Assembly: GCA_017380355.1 (NCBI GenBank)
Contig: JAFOED010000056.1
Span: 1-17,952 of the forward strand
Reading direction: 5' to 3'
Source: Ruminococcus sp.
GTDB taxonomy: Bacteria; Bacillota; Clostridia; Oscillospirales; Acutalibacteraceae
DNA length: 17,952 nt
This document shows, one piece after another, positions 5,493-13,753 of the stretch. The notes beneath the pieces are model-generated. The model had not been told where the DNA came from, did not search any database, and saw only the letters and a list, made by a program, of their open reading frames with translations. Positions within the stretch are counted from its first letter, which is position 1. Each line of letters begins with the position of its first letter. The position numbers and the translations under genes were made by a program.

Positions 5493-7326
5493 AGCAGACA
5501 CCTCCTTTATGCTTCATAGCACCACAGTTAGAGCATTTTTCTCTACAATGTGGTGTAGTCTGATTATCATAAGCTTTTTTGCACTCATTAATAAGGAATT
5601 CTTTAGTAACAGAATAGTCGATATGATCCCACGGAAGAATTTCAGTAAACTCACGTCTGCGGTTAGCATAAAAATGTGGGTCGATATTGCACTCAGAGAA
5701 AACTTCGAGCCAATTTTCAAGCGAGAAGCAATCGCTCCATCCATCAAAGCGCATACCTTTCTCGCACGCTTTAAGTAATACTTCACCGAGTTTTCTATCG
5801 CCACGTGCAAATACAGCCTCCATAAAGGATGTATCAGCATCGTGGTAATTGTATGAAATTTTCTTTGTAGTCAAGTTCTCACGGATGTGAGCCTGCTTTT
5901 CGTGGATAGTATCAATGCTATCCTGCGGCTCCCACTGGAACGGAGTAAAAGGCTTCGGTACAAATGAAGATGAAGAAACAGTAACTCTGACACCCTTACC
6001 CTTTGGACGATTTTCTGCCTGATAGAAAGTACTTACTACTTTCTGACCGAGGTCAGCGATACCTTTGACGTCATCGAGTGTTTCTGTTGGCAAGCCAATC
6101 ATAAAGTAAAGCTTGACAGTAGAGTAACCACCATTAAACGCAACCTTACAAGTATCGAGCAGCTCGTCCTCTTTGACGTTCTTATTAATAACATCACGCA
6201 GACGCTGTGTGCCAGCTTCTGGAGCAAAAGTAAGTCCACTCTTTCTGACAGACTTAATCTTAGATAAAATATCTTCAGTAAAACCATCAACACGAAGTGA
6301 TGGAAGTGATAAGCTGACGTTTTCGTCAACTGACCAGCTTGAGAGTTTCTCAAGAAGCGGTACTATCTGTGTGTAATCACTAGAGCTAAGCGACGAAAGT
6401 GAAACTTCATCATAACCTGTGTTTCTACACAAAGTATGACACTGCTCATTAATACAATCAACAGACTTCTCACGTACAGGTCTGTACAGGAAACCTGCCT
6501 GACAGAAACGACAACCACGGATACATCCACGGAAGATTTCTTCGACAGCTCTGTCGTGTACAATCTCAACATTAGGAACAACGAAATTATCAGGATAATA
6601 GGAGTTATCCATATCCATCATAACACGTTTTTCGATTTTCTCAGGTACGTTTTCGAATTTAGGAGCAAAAGACTTAATTGTTCCGTCTTCGTTATATAAA
6701 ACCTCATAAAGAGCAGGTACGTAAACGCCTTTAATCTGAGAAGCAAGAAGTAAAAACTCCTGCTTTGTCTTACCGCTTTTTTTGCATTCTCTGAAAAGCT
6801 CGATAACTTCAAGGTCAACCTCTTCACCATCGCCGATAAAGAAAATGTCTACAAAATCAGCGACAGGCTCAGGGTTACATGCACACGGACCACCTGCTAC
6901 GACAATATTCTTAAGCTCTGTACGGTCGCTGGATTTCAGTGGTACATTCGCAAGTTTAAGCATATTAAGCATATTGGTATACGACAGCTCGTACTGCAGA
7001 GTAAAGCCGATAAAATCAAACTCAGACACAGGGTCCATACTCTCTAATGCGTACAGCGGAATTTCGTTTTTAATCATCTGCTCTTCCATATCAATCCACG
7101 GAGCAAATACACGCTCACACCAGATATATGGCTTAGAATTAAACAAGCTATACAGAATCTTCATTCCAAGGTGTGACATACCAATCTCGTAAGTATCAGG
7201 AAAACAGAACGCAAAGCGTACGTCTACCTCGTCTTTGTTCTTAATTACGGCGTTTAATTCACCGCCGACATACTTGCCCGGTTTCTGGACTTTAAGAAGT
7301 ATTTTTTCAAGCTTTTCCTTAATCAT
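5467..7326 (-). CDS. TIGR03960 family B12-binding-type radical SAM protein
   Basis: A 619-residue protein with an N-terminal cobalamin-binding-like domain (residues about 30-190, including FAFCFPDTYEIGMSHLG and VVAGGPCACNPEP) and a central radical SAM domain with C268, C272 and C275 in RGCIRGCRFCQAG. The SAM barrel continues through SLPSLRVDGF, SGLTFAPEAGTQRLRDVIN and KLYFMIGLPTET. The C-terminus carries C594, C598, C601 and C611 (CREKCSNCG...C), a possible extra metal or iron-sulphur site. A typical DxHxxG cobalamin loop is not evident, so actual B12 binding is uncertain. GGAGG lies four bases before the ATG, and the gap from the M50 gene is ten bases. The last codons overlap the TIGR03936 gene. 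The substrate of the family is unknown; the fixed pairing with TIGR03936 argues for a two-protein enzyme. Confidence 0.93.
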   Translation of the reverse strand: MIKEKLEKILLKVQKPGKYVGGELNAVIKNKDEVDVRFAFCFPDTYEIGMSHLGMKILYSLFNSKPYIWCERVFAPWIDMEEQMIKNEIPLYALESMDPVSEFDFIGFTLQYELSYTNMLNMLKLANVPLKSSDRTELKNIVVAGGPCACNPEPVADFVDIFFIGDGEEVDLEVIELFRECKKSGKTKQEFLLLASQIKGVYVPALYEVLYNEDGTIKSFAPKFENVPEKIEKRVMMDMDNSYYPDNFVVPNVEIVHDRAVEEIFRGCIRGCRFCQAGFLYRPVREKSVDCINEQCHTLCRNTGYDEVSLSSLSSSDYTQIVPLLEKLSSWSVDENVSLSLPSLRVDGFTEDILSKIKSVRKSGLTFAPEAGTQRLRDVINKNVKEDELLDTCKVAFNGGYSTVKLYFMIGLPTETLDDVKGIADLGQKVVSTFYQAENRPKGKGVRVTVSSSSFVPKPFTPFQWEPQDSIDTIHEKQAHIRENLTTKKISYNYHDADTSFMEAVFARGDRKLGEVLLKACEKGMRFDGWSDCFSLENWLEVFSECNIDPHFYANRRREFTEILPWDHIDYSVTKEFLINECKKAYDNQTTPHCREKCSNCGAMKHKGGVCFEKRSSLV

Positions 7327-7336
7327 AATTCCTCCG

Positions 7337-7903
7337 TCATTTTATAAAGAGTATTGCTAACAGATACAAAGCTATCAGCAAAAGCGTATAATTGTATTTC
7401 GAATAGAAAAGTAAAAGTATCCCAAAAACAAGCATTGGGACAAGGAACATAAGAGTCAACACTAAAAGCACTAAATTAACTGTTTTATATGTAAAAAATC
7501 TGCTAAGCAATAGCTTTAACGCATGTCCTCCGTCGAATGTCTCGAGCGGTAACAGATTAAACAAGCATAGCACCATATTAGAAACAAAAAAAGGATAATA
7601 AACGTGATAAAACAAAAGTGCAAAAATCAGATTAGAAAACGGACCGCTCAGCGTGACATAAAGGTCAGTAAGAAAATTCTTCTCTCTGCCTGTAGATATT
7701 ACAATATCGAATGCACGAAACGTTATACTTTTGATATTCACTCTACATAAAATAAGTGCTAAAATATGACCACATTCGTGTACAAAAGCACCGAGCATAC
7801 ACAAGGCTGTTTTACCGCTTTTATCAAGCAACAAAACTAAAGTTAAAGCAGCAACACAGAGAAAAGAAAGCTCTATTCTCACATTGAAAATTTTAAACTT
7901 CAT
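7337..7903 (-). CDS. M50 site-2 metalloprotease, SpoIVFB-like
   Basis: A polytopic intramembrane zinc protease of 188 residues. The zinc site is HECGH (H42, E43, H46) inside a hydrophobic helix, with the second conserved site NLLPLETFDGG (N116 to G126), where D124 is the third zinc ligand. Four or more hydrophobic segments fit a minimal site-2 protease core. No PDZ or CBS domain is present. SpoIVFB cleaves pro-sigma-K during sporulation, and other small M50 proteins process membrane-bound regulators; which applies here cannot be read from the sequence. The ATG at 7903 lies inside the end of the upstream gene (11-base overlap), has no strong RBS, and so probably depends on translational coupling. 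The upstream product is a small single-pass protein, a possible partner. Confidence 0.92.
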   Translation of the reverse strand: MKFKIFNVRIELSFLCVAALTLVLLLDKSGKTALCMLGAFVHECGHILALILCRVNIKSITFRAFDIVISTGREKNFLTDLYVTLSGPFSNLIFALLFYHVYYPFFVSNMVLCLFNLLPLETFDGGHALKLLLSRFFTYKTVNLVLLVLTLMFLVPMLVFGILLLFYSKYNYTLLLIALYLLAILFIK

Positions 7904-8264
7904 CGTTTGTTGCGACAGTTTTTTTACTATCTAAAAGAGAGTTTAAGTCGACTCGCTCAAACACGTCGCTGCTCAGTAGCACATAACTCATTTGCTCGTT
8001 ATAAAAGTCTCTACATCTGTAATAGATTTCAGAATCCATCGACTTTAATATAAACACACAAAAAGCGATTATCAGGCACACGATAAGCTGTAGTGAAATA
8101 AGAGATATAAAAGCTCTGTTTTTCTTCTTTAGCTTCGGTTTTATATCTTCATTTTTTTCTTTCTGTTCAGCGTCATTATCGTCAGCTTTAAGTGGCATAT
8201 AAAGAGGAGTATCCACATACTGATATTCTTCTCTTTTAACTTCTTCGTTTCTGTAATCTTCCAC
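7893..8264 (-). CDS. Short single-pass membrane protein, possible reduced SpoIVFA-like partner
   Basis: A 123-residue protein not assigned to a named family. Residues 1-48 are highly charged and probably cytoplasmic. A membrane segment follows at about 51-73 (ending in IAFCVFILKS), then about 50 external residues with DSEIYYRCRDFYNEQMSYVL. This short external helix resembles the stretch just after the membrane anchor in M23-type SpoIVFA or SpoIIQ-like proteins, but the LytM/M23 domain itself is absent. The start is GTG, five bases after GAGGTG. It overlaps the M50 protease gene by 11 bases, so the pairing looks functional: an anchor or inhibitor of the protease is a reasonable inference. It lies 43 bases downstream of the MATE gene with no terminator between. 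The SpoIVFA-like reading rests on context and a weak resemblance. Confidence 0.8.
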   Translation of the reverse strand: MEDYRNEEVKREEYQYVDTPLYMPLKADDNDAEQKEKNEDIKPKLKKKNRAFISLISLQLIVCLIIAFCVFILKSMDSEIYYRCRDFYNEQMSYVLLSSDVFERVDLNSLLDSKKTVATNDEV

Positions 8265-8307
8265 ATAACCACCTCAGCAAAATATATGCAAAGGCAGCTT
8301 AGAAAAA

Positions 8308-9693
8308 TTACTCTTCTACTACATCGAGTCTTTTGAAATCTTTTCGCGAGAGATTTATAAAGAAAAGTATAGCAGTAATCAAAGCTACAACTTCAGCTAT
8401 CGGAAATGCATACCACATAGACTCTAAGGACACCTTAGCGAGAAAAAACGCCACAGGTAATATAACCAGAAGCTGTCTCATAATCGACATAAGCATACTC
8501 CTCAAGCCTTTGCCCACAGCCTGGAACAATGTTGAGAAAGTAATACCGACAGCAGCAGGAACAAAACAAAGTGAGATTATCTTAAACGCAGGTATACCAT
8601 ACTGTACGGTAAGCTCGTCCGCTTCGAAAAGTGAAAGTAAGAATGGTGAGCCAAACTGGAACAGTAAGAAGCCGAACACCATAATAATAGCAGCAATAAT
8701 CATACCGAGTTTCAGCGCCTGATACAAGCGTTTCTTGTTCTTCGCACCATAGTTGTATCCGATAATCGGAGAAATGCCCTGTGATAAACCGAATACAGGC
8801 ATAAATACGAAACTCTGGAGTTTAAAGTAAATACCAAAAACATTTATGTACGCTTCTTTCACCGCAACCGCTGGAGCGAAAAGTGATATTATCGCGTTAA
8901 TACCGCTGACCATAACAGAGCCGATACACTGCATAATAATCGCAGGAAAACCTACAACGTAAATCTCTTTGATAATACGTAATTTAAATCTGAACTTTCT
9001 GAAGCTGATTTTCACATCGTGCTTCTTAAAAATAAGTATAATAACTATAAAGAACAGCGAACAGAACTGTGCGATAACAGTAGCAATTGCTGCACCCTTA
9101 ACTTCGAGTCTAGGGAAAATCCAGTAACCATGGATAAAGAATGGGTCGAGTATGATATTTACAACAGCACCTAAAAGCTGAGTAAGCATCGGGATAATCA
9201 TATTACCTGTAGCCTGTAAAATTTTCTCACCCATAACTGAAACAAGACAACCTAAAGACGCTACAAGAACTATATTAAGGTACTGTGTGCCATATGTAAG
9301 AATTGTACTATTATCAGTGAAAAGTCCAATAAACGGCTTAGAGAAAAACAAACCTATAACTACAAACACAACCCATGTGATAACAGCAAGCAAGATACCA
9401 TGAGTAGCCGCAGAACTTGCTTCGTCGTAGCGTTTAGCACCGAGTCTACGAGCGATAAGCGAGTTAACGCCAACACCGGTACCAACAGCAAATGAAATCA
9501 TAATCATCTGCAAAGGATAAGCCAGAGATACAGCGTTAAGCGCATTTGAACCAAGCTGTGATACGAAAATACTGTCGATGATATTATATAACGCCTGAAT
9601 CAGCATAGAAAATATAGCTGGCAAAGACATTGACAAAATAAGCGGAAACATCGCTTTTGTGCCCATTTTATTCATAGAATTAGCTTCACTCAT
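8308..9693 (-). CDS. MATE family efflux transporter
   Basis: A 461-residue membrane protein with about twelve hydrophobic segments, the normal size for a MATE (multi-antimicrobial extrusion) transporter of the NorM/DinF superfamily. These use a sodium or proton gradient to export organic cations and other small molecules. Characteristic segments are SMSLPAIFSMLIQALYNIID near the N-terminus, VGTGVGVNSLIARRLGAKRYDEA in the first half, and GLSQGISPIIGYNYGAKNKKR in the second half, which repeat the pseudo-symmetric signature of the family. The ATG is preceded by AAGGAAG, and its first four bases overlap the stop of the VanZ-like gene (ATGA), so the two are translationally coupled. The substrate cannot be predicted. 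No linked regulator gene is present. Confidence 0.95.
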   Translation of the reverse strand: MSEANSMNKMGTKAMFPLILSMSLPAIFSMLIQALYNIIDSIFVSQLGSNALNAVSLAYPLQMIMISFAVGTGVGVNSLIARRLGAKRYDEASSAATHGILLAVITWVVFVVIGLFFSKPFIGLFTDNSTILTYGTQYLNIVLVASLGCLVSVMGEKILQATGNMIIPMLTQLLGAVVNIILDPFFIHGYWIFPRLEVKGAAIATVIAQFCSLFFIVIILIFKKHDVKISFRKFRFKLRIIKEIYVVGFPAIIMQCIGSVMVSGINAIISLFAPAVAVKEAYINVFGIYFKLQSFVFMPVFGLSQGISPIIGYNYGAKNKKRLYQALKLGMIIAAIIMVFGFLLFQFGSPFLLSLFEADELTVQYGIPAFKIISLCFVPAAVGITFSTLFQAVGKGLRSMLMSIMRQLLVILPVAFFLAKVSLESMWYAFPIAEVVALITAILFFINLSRKDFKRLDVVEE

Positions 9694-10172
9694 TTAATAA
9701 CTTCCTTATCATTATTTTTCTTAAAATTATAAACCAGCTTACAGATTACAAAAAGTAAAACACACGCTGTGCACACACCCGAAAAATCAAGCAAAACATC
9801 ACTTAACTGTGACGAGCGACCAACGGAAAAACGCTGTATAAACTCGTCGATAATAGCAACCGCTAAACCAACAACAGGTGCTAAAAGTATCTTTGCGTTA
9901 AGTCGTAAAAGAAAAGATTTACACGCTAAGAATAAAAAAGCACCTAAAGTAAAATACTCAGCAAAATGCGCACACTTACGAACAAAGTGTTCTGTTAAAA
10001 TCAAACTATCTGAAATGTGAGATAAAATATAGTTTAAAAATGTAAGCACTGAACCACTCTGCTGTGCTGATAAATCTGCATCAAAAATCGAGTTTATGAA
10101 TATAAATGCTACCGTTAGTATACTAAGTACACTCCATAAAACCCGATAAAAAATATCTCTGTGATTTTTCAA
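9690..10172 (-). CDS. VanZ-like family membrane protein
   Basis: A 160-residue protein with about four hydrophobic segments and the two VanZ-like signatures: RKCAHFAEY (residues 65-73) and DEFIQRFSVGRSSQLSDVLLD (109-129, with the DE..Q.F..GR...DV..D pattern). VanZ itself gives low-level teicoplanin resistance by an unknown mechanism. Most chromosomal family members have no proven role, so resistance should not be assumed. The start is a TTG at 10172, seven bases after GGAG. It heads the seven-gene minus-strand operon, just downstream of a near-consensus promoter at 10196-10224. Confidence 0.92.
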   Translation of the reverse strand: MKNHRDIFYRVLWSVLSILTVAFIFINSIFDADLSAQQSGSVLTFLNYILSHISDSLILTEHFVRKCAHFAEYFTLGAFLFLACKSFLLRLNAKILLAPVVGLAVAIIDEFIQRFSVGRSSQLSDVLLDFSGVCTACVLLFVICKLVYNFKKNNDKEVIK

Positions 10173-10195
10173 ACAATCACTCCATTCCAGTATAT

Positions 10196-10224
10196 ATTTT
10201 AGTCCTATAAAACAAGTATGTCAA
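10196..10224 (-). promoter_or_regulatory. Promoter of the seven-gene minus-strand operon
   Basis: On the minus strand a perfect TTGACA (10219-10224) is 17 bases from TAAAAT (10196-10201, five of six matches). Transcription would start near 10189, about 17 bases before the TTG start of the VanZ-like gene. The -35 elements of this and the divergent plus promoter are only 28 bases apart. Confidence 0.82.
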
Positions 10225-10252
10225 TTGACGAAATATCTAAATCAAATTGGTA

Positions 10253-10281
10253 TTGAATTAGTTTTTTATTTAGTGTATAAT
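10253..10281 (+). promoter_or_regulatory. Promoter of the COG2426 gene
   Basis: TTGAAT (10253-10258) and a perfect TATAAT (10276-10281) are 17 bases apart. Transcription would start near 10288, leaving a leader of about 57 bases before the ATG at 10345. Confidence 0.82.
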
Positions 10282-10344
10282 GTTATACAGATAATTTTGG
10301 CTTAATATCATTATAACTATAGAAATTTCAAGGAGTTATGCTGT

Positions 10345-10839
10345 ATGAACACATTAGTAAAATATCTCGCTATTTTCCTCGTTTCAATGGTTCCTATCGT
10401 TGAACTCAGAGGTGCTATTCCAATCGGTCTAAACCCTGCGTGGGACCTCAACCCAATTTTTGTATATATTGTTTGTATCATTGGTAATATGATCCCTGTA
10501 CCTTTCATTTATCTTTTTGCAAGAAAAATACTTTTGTGGGGTAAGGATAAAAAGTTTATCGGAAAGTTCTTTAACTGGTGCCTGATTAAAGGCGAAAAAG
10601 GCGGTAGAAAATTAGAAGCTAAAGCTAAAAAAGGCGGTCTGTTTGTGGCGCTTATGCTCTTCGTTGCCATCCCACTTCCAGGTACAGGAGCGTGGACAGG
10701 AACACTCGCTGCTAGTATGCTCGATATGGACTTCAAACGCAGCAGCTTAGCTGTAATGCTCGGTGTTCTAATTGCAGGTATTCTTATGGGCCTTGCAAGC
10801 ATGGGCGTTTTCGGTGCTTTCGGCGCAATCTTTATGTAA
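10345..10839 (+). CDS. COG2426 small membrane protein (Sm_multidrug_ex family)
   Basis: A 164-residue membrane protein with four or so hydrophobic segments. The opening VSMVPIVELRGAIPIG and the central LFVAIPLPGTGAWTGTLAASML are hallmarks of the COG2426/PF06695 family. The family is labelled a putative small multidrug export protein, but that function is weakly supported, and the P-E-L-R-G-A-I-P element resembles the half-repeats of DedA-like membrane proteins. A basic cytoplasmic loop (KGEKGGRKLEAKAKKGG) lies between the halves. AGGAG stands nine bases before the ATG. Its promoter is at 10253-10281 and a hairpin follows at 10851, before the flavoprotein genes. Confidence 0.9.
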   Translation: MNTLVKYLAIFLVSMVPIVELRGAIPIGLNPAWDLNPIFVYIVCIIGNMIPVPFIYLFARKILLWGKDKKFIGKFFNWCLIKGEKGGRKLEAKAKKGGLFVALMLFVAIPLPGTGAWTGTLAASMLDMDFKRSSLAVMLGVLIAGILMGLASMGVFGAFGAIFM

Positions 10840-10850
10840 ATAGTTTAACA

Positions 10851-10880
10851 AAAAGGGTAACTTTTCAAGTTACCCTTTTA
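10851..10880 (+). terminator. Hairpin terminator or attenuator before the flavoprotein genes
   Basis: GGGTAACTT (10855-10863) pairs with AAGTTACCC (10867-10875) around a three-base loop, extended by AAAA/TTTT pairing. The T-run is only four bases and the stem ends three bases before the RBS at 10882, so it may terminate the COG2426 transcript only partly, or control entry into the two flavoprotein genes. Confidence 0.75.
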
Positions 10881-10892
10881 TAGGTGAAAAAT

Positions 10893-12113
10893 ATGAAAAC
10901 AATCAATGTTTATGCGGCTATTATCGGCGGCGGTGCAGCAGGACTTATGTGCGCTTGTGTCGCAAAAAAGAATAACAAAGACAAAAGAATAGTGGTTATT
11001 GAGCGCGACAACCGTGTTGGTAAAAAGATTTTAGTCAGCGGCAACTCACGATGTAATTTAACTAACATTAACACTACTATCGATAACTATCATACAGATT
11101 CTTATGACGGTGTTAATTTTCTATTAGAGAATTATCCACCACAAAAAATCATCGACTATTTCGAATCAATCGGTCTTGTGTGCAAAAGTGACAGCGACGG
11201 CAGAGTCTACCCTCTTTCTCGTCAGTCTACTGCTGTTTTGTCCGTACTCAGAAACGAGTTAAAACGCAGAGGCGTTGAAGAAATCTGTGACACTAACGTT
11301 GTGTCTGTTACAAAATCCGGCAACTCATACAAAATAAAATGTGACGATAAGCTGATTATTGCTGAAAAGGTTGTAATCGCTACAGGTGGTAAAAACAACT
11401 ACGCACAAAAAGTAGTTACAAATACATACTGCGTTGCTGAAAGCTTAGGTCATAAAGTAACTGCACTCACGCCTTCTCTGTGTGCTGTAAAAGTAGACAG
11501 CAAACTCATTAAATCACTCAAAGGCATCAGAGCACAAGGCAAGGTTAGTGCAGTAATAGATGGCAAAAAAGTAAAAAGCGAGTGCGGAGAAATTCAGTTT
11601 TCAACCGACTCTTTGTCTGGTATCTGCGTATTTAATTTATCAGGTTTAATAAACAAAAGTAAAAACGCAAAAATCATTGTTCAGCTTTTACCTGATTATT
11701 CTTTTGAAGAAATTAAAGATATGCTTTATAGACGTGTAAAGCTAACAGGTTCGGACAATGTACAGGAGCTGTTCACAGGATTGTTCCACAAAAACATAGG
11801 AATTGCTCTGCTCAAAGACAGTAAGATAGATACTTCGCTTTCTGCTAACAAATTAAGTAATAGTCAGATTAACACACTCGCTAAAACAATAAACGAATGG
11901 ATTTTTAACGCTATAAAATCAAACGACTTCTCAGGTGCACAGGTAACTTCAGGCGGTATTAAAACTCGTGAGGTTGACCCTCGTACTTTTGAGAGTAGAA
12001 TCAACAAAAACGTGTATTTATGCGGTGAAGTTTTAGACGTAGACGGCGATTGCGGAGGATTCAACCTTCAGTTTGCTTTTTCTAGCGGAATGTGTGTAGG
12101 TGAACAGTTATGA
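10893..12113 (+). CDS. HI0933/YhiN-family NAD(P)/FAD-dependent oxidoreductase
   Basis: A predicted cytoplasmic flavoprotein of the HI0933 (YhiN, PF03486) family, 406 residues, matching the usual length of about 400. The FAD-binding Rossmann motif is GGGAAG at 12-17. The family signature RVGKKILVSGNSRCNLTN follows, and then VVIATGG near the middle. The C-terminal flavin contact is YLCGEVLDVDGDCGGFNLQFAF. The physiological substrate of this family is not established. ATG at 10893 is chosen because AGGTG stands six bases before it; the in-frame GTG at 10884 lies within that RBS. No separate promoter is evident, and the gene begins just after the hairpin at 10851-10880. Its stop overlaps the start of the second flavoprotein gene by four bases. 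Confidence 0.93.
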   Translation: MKTINVYAAIIGGGAAGLMCACVAKKNNKDKRIVVIERDNRVGKKILVSGNSRCNLTNINTTIDNYHTDSYDGVNFLLENYPPQKIIDYFESIGLVCKSDSDGRVYPLSRQSTAVLSVLRNELKRRGVEEICDTNVVSVTKSGNSYKIKCDDKLIIAEKVVIATGGKNNYAQKVVTNTYCVAESLGHKVTALTPSLCAVKVDSKLIKSLKGIRAQGKVSAVIDGKKVKSECGEIQFSTDSLSGICVFNLSGLINKSKNAKIIVQLLPDYSFEEIKDMLYRRVKLTGSDNVQELFTGLFHKNIGIALLKDSKIDTSLSANKLSNSQINTLAKTINEWIFNAIKSNDFSGAQVTSGGIKTREVDPRTFESRINKNVYLCGEVLDVDGDCGGFNLQFAFSSGMCVGEQL

Positions 12114-13702
12114 TACGACTAAGTAATGTTAAACTCAAACTCAACTACACAGACAAAGATATTATAGCCATAGCTAAGAAAGAACTTAACATCGAAGATA
12201 AAGCTATAAAGAATATTTCACTCTTTCGTCGCTCTATTGATGCTCGACACAAAAACGATGTGCATTTTATCGCTACTATCGATGTAAATCTCGACATTAA
12301 TGAAAACAAGGCTGTATCAAGATGTAAGAGCAAAAACGTCGCTATCTGTGATGAATACAAATACGAAATCCCATACAAAAAAGACCTGAAAAAGCGCCCT
12401 ATCATCGTAGGTTTCGGACCTGCAGGAATGTTCTGTGCGCTGATTTTAGCGCAGGCTGGTCAGCGACCTATCGTATTTGAACGCGGAGACTGTGTCGAAA
12501 AGAGAACTGAAAAAATCAACGCGCTGTGGAACAGCGCTCAGCTTGATACAGAATCAAACGTACAGTTTGGCGAAGGTGGTGCAGGCACTTTTTCTGACGG
12601 AAAGCTAAACACAGGCACAAAAGACCCTCGTTCAAGAAATGTACTTATTGAGTTTGTCAAGCATGGTGCACCTATTGAGATTTTATATAACGCAAAACCA
12701 CATATAGGTACAGACAAACTCATAACAACAGTGAAAAATATCCGCGAGACTATTATCTCACTTGGCGGTGAGGTGCATTTTAACGCTAAGCTCGTTGGAA
12801 TAAATAGCACGGATTCTAACATTAAATCCATAACTGTTGAAAAAGATGGTAAAAAAGAGGTTTACGAATCAGATAACATTGTTCTTGCTATAGGTCACAG
12901 CGCAAGAGATACATTCGAACTTCTTAAAAATCTCAAACTCTTTATGGAACAAAAGCCGTTCGCTGTAGGCGCTCGAATCGAGCATTTAAGAGAAGAAATC
13001 GACAAAGCACAATACGGAAGTTTCGCAGGCCACAAGGCACTCGGCGCTGCAGACTACAAAATGAACATTAAAGCTAAAAACGGCAGAGGTGTTTTCACCT
13101 TTTGTATGTGTCCTGGTGGTCTTGTTGTAGCTGCACAAAGCGAAGAAAACACTGTAGTTACAAACGGTATGAGTAACTTCAGTCGTGATGAGATTAACTC
13201 AAACTCTGCATTACTCGTAAACGTATATCCGAGTGATTTTATGAGTGACGATGTACTCGCAGGTGTTGAGTTCCAACGAAAAATCGAGCGTGCGGCATTT
13301 ACTGCAGGCGAAGGCTCATACAAAGCTCCAATTCAGCGTGTAGGTGACTTTTTAAACTACAATAAATCTACTGTGCTAGGCAGCGTAACACCTTCATACA
13401 AACCAGGTGTTACACTTTCTTCACTCGATGAATGTCTGCCCCAGTTTATTACAGACAGTATGCGTGAAGGTATCGTAGCACTTGATAAAAAACTTAAAGG
13501 ATTTGCAAATCCTGACGCGGTACTCACAGCACCTGAAACAAGAAGCTCCTCCCCTGTTCGTATTACTCGTAACGATTCTCTACAGAGCGTTTCGCTCAAG
13601 GGACTCTACCCTTGCGGTGAGGGCGCAGGATACGCAGGTGGTATCATCTCCGCTGCAGTTGACGGAATCAGATGTGCTGAACAGATTTTGATAAACGCAT
13701 AA
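12110..13702 (+). CDS. COG2509-type FAD-dependent oxidoreductase
   Basis: A 530-residue flavoprotein of the COG2509 group (uncharacterised FAD-dependent dehydrogenases). Residues 1-85 form a basic N-terminal domain found in this family (FRRSIDARHKNDVHFIATIDV). The Rossmann motif GFGPAG follows at about 101-106, with VFERG at its far end, then FGEGGAGTFSDGKLNTG, a family signature. Near the C-terminus APETRSSSPVRI and YPCGEGAGYAGGIISAAVDG complete the FAD site. The gene starts in the ATGA overlap with the HI0933-type gene, with AGGTGA about seven bases upstream, so the two are co-transcribed and translationally coupled. Its reaction is unknown; related flavoproteins sit next to one another in other Clostridia. 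The strong terminator at 13714-13744 closes the operon. Confidence 0.93.
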   Translation: MIRLSNVKLKLNYTDKDIIAIAKKELNIEDKAIKNISLFRRSIDARHKNDVHFIATIDVNLDINENKAVSRCKSKNVAICDEYKYEIPYKKDLKKRPIIVGFGPAGMFCALILAQAGQRPIVFERGDCVEKRTEKINALWNSAQLDTESNVQFGEGGAGTFSDGKLNTGTKDPRSRNVLIEFVKHGAPIEILYNAKPHIGTDKLITTVKNIRETIISLGGEVHFNAKLVGINSTDSNIKSITVEKDGKKEVYESDNIVLAIGHSARDTFELLKNLKLFMEQKPFAVGARIEHLREEIDKAQYGSFAGHKALGAADYKMNIKAKNGRGVFTFCMCPGGLVVAAQSEENTVVTNGMSNFSRDEINSNSALLVNVYPSDFMSDDVLAGVEFQRKIERAAFTAGEGSYKAPIQRVGDFLNYNKSTVLGSVTPSYKPGVTLSSLDECLPQFITDSMREGIVALDKKLKGFANPDAVLTAPETRSSSPVRITRNDSLQSVSLKGLYPCGEGAGYAGGIISAAVDGIRCAEQILINA

Positions 13703-13710
13703 GTAAAAAT

Positions 13711-13746
13711 AAAAACTCCCTGACTAATAGTCAGGGAGTTTTTTAT
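13711..13746. terminator. Bidirectional terminator between convergent operons
   Basis: AACTCCCTGACT (13714-13725) and AGTCAGGGAGTT (13729-13740) form a perfect 12-base-pair stem with a three-base loop. A T-rich tail follows on the plus strand and an A-run gives a U-tract on the minus strand. It ends both the flavoprotein operon and the DUF4349 gene that stops at 13754. Confidence 0.95.
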
Positions 13747-13753
13747 TTTAGTA

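Noticed and set aside
9690..10172. Reading the VanZ-like gene as glycopeptide resistance
   Set aside because: No vanHAX or VanRS-type genes are nearby, and most VanZ-like proteins on chromosomes have no proven resistance role.
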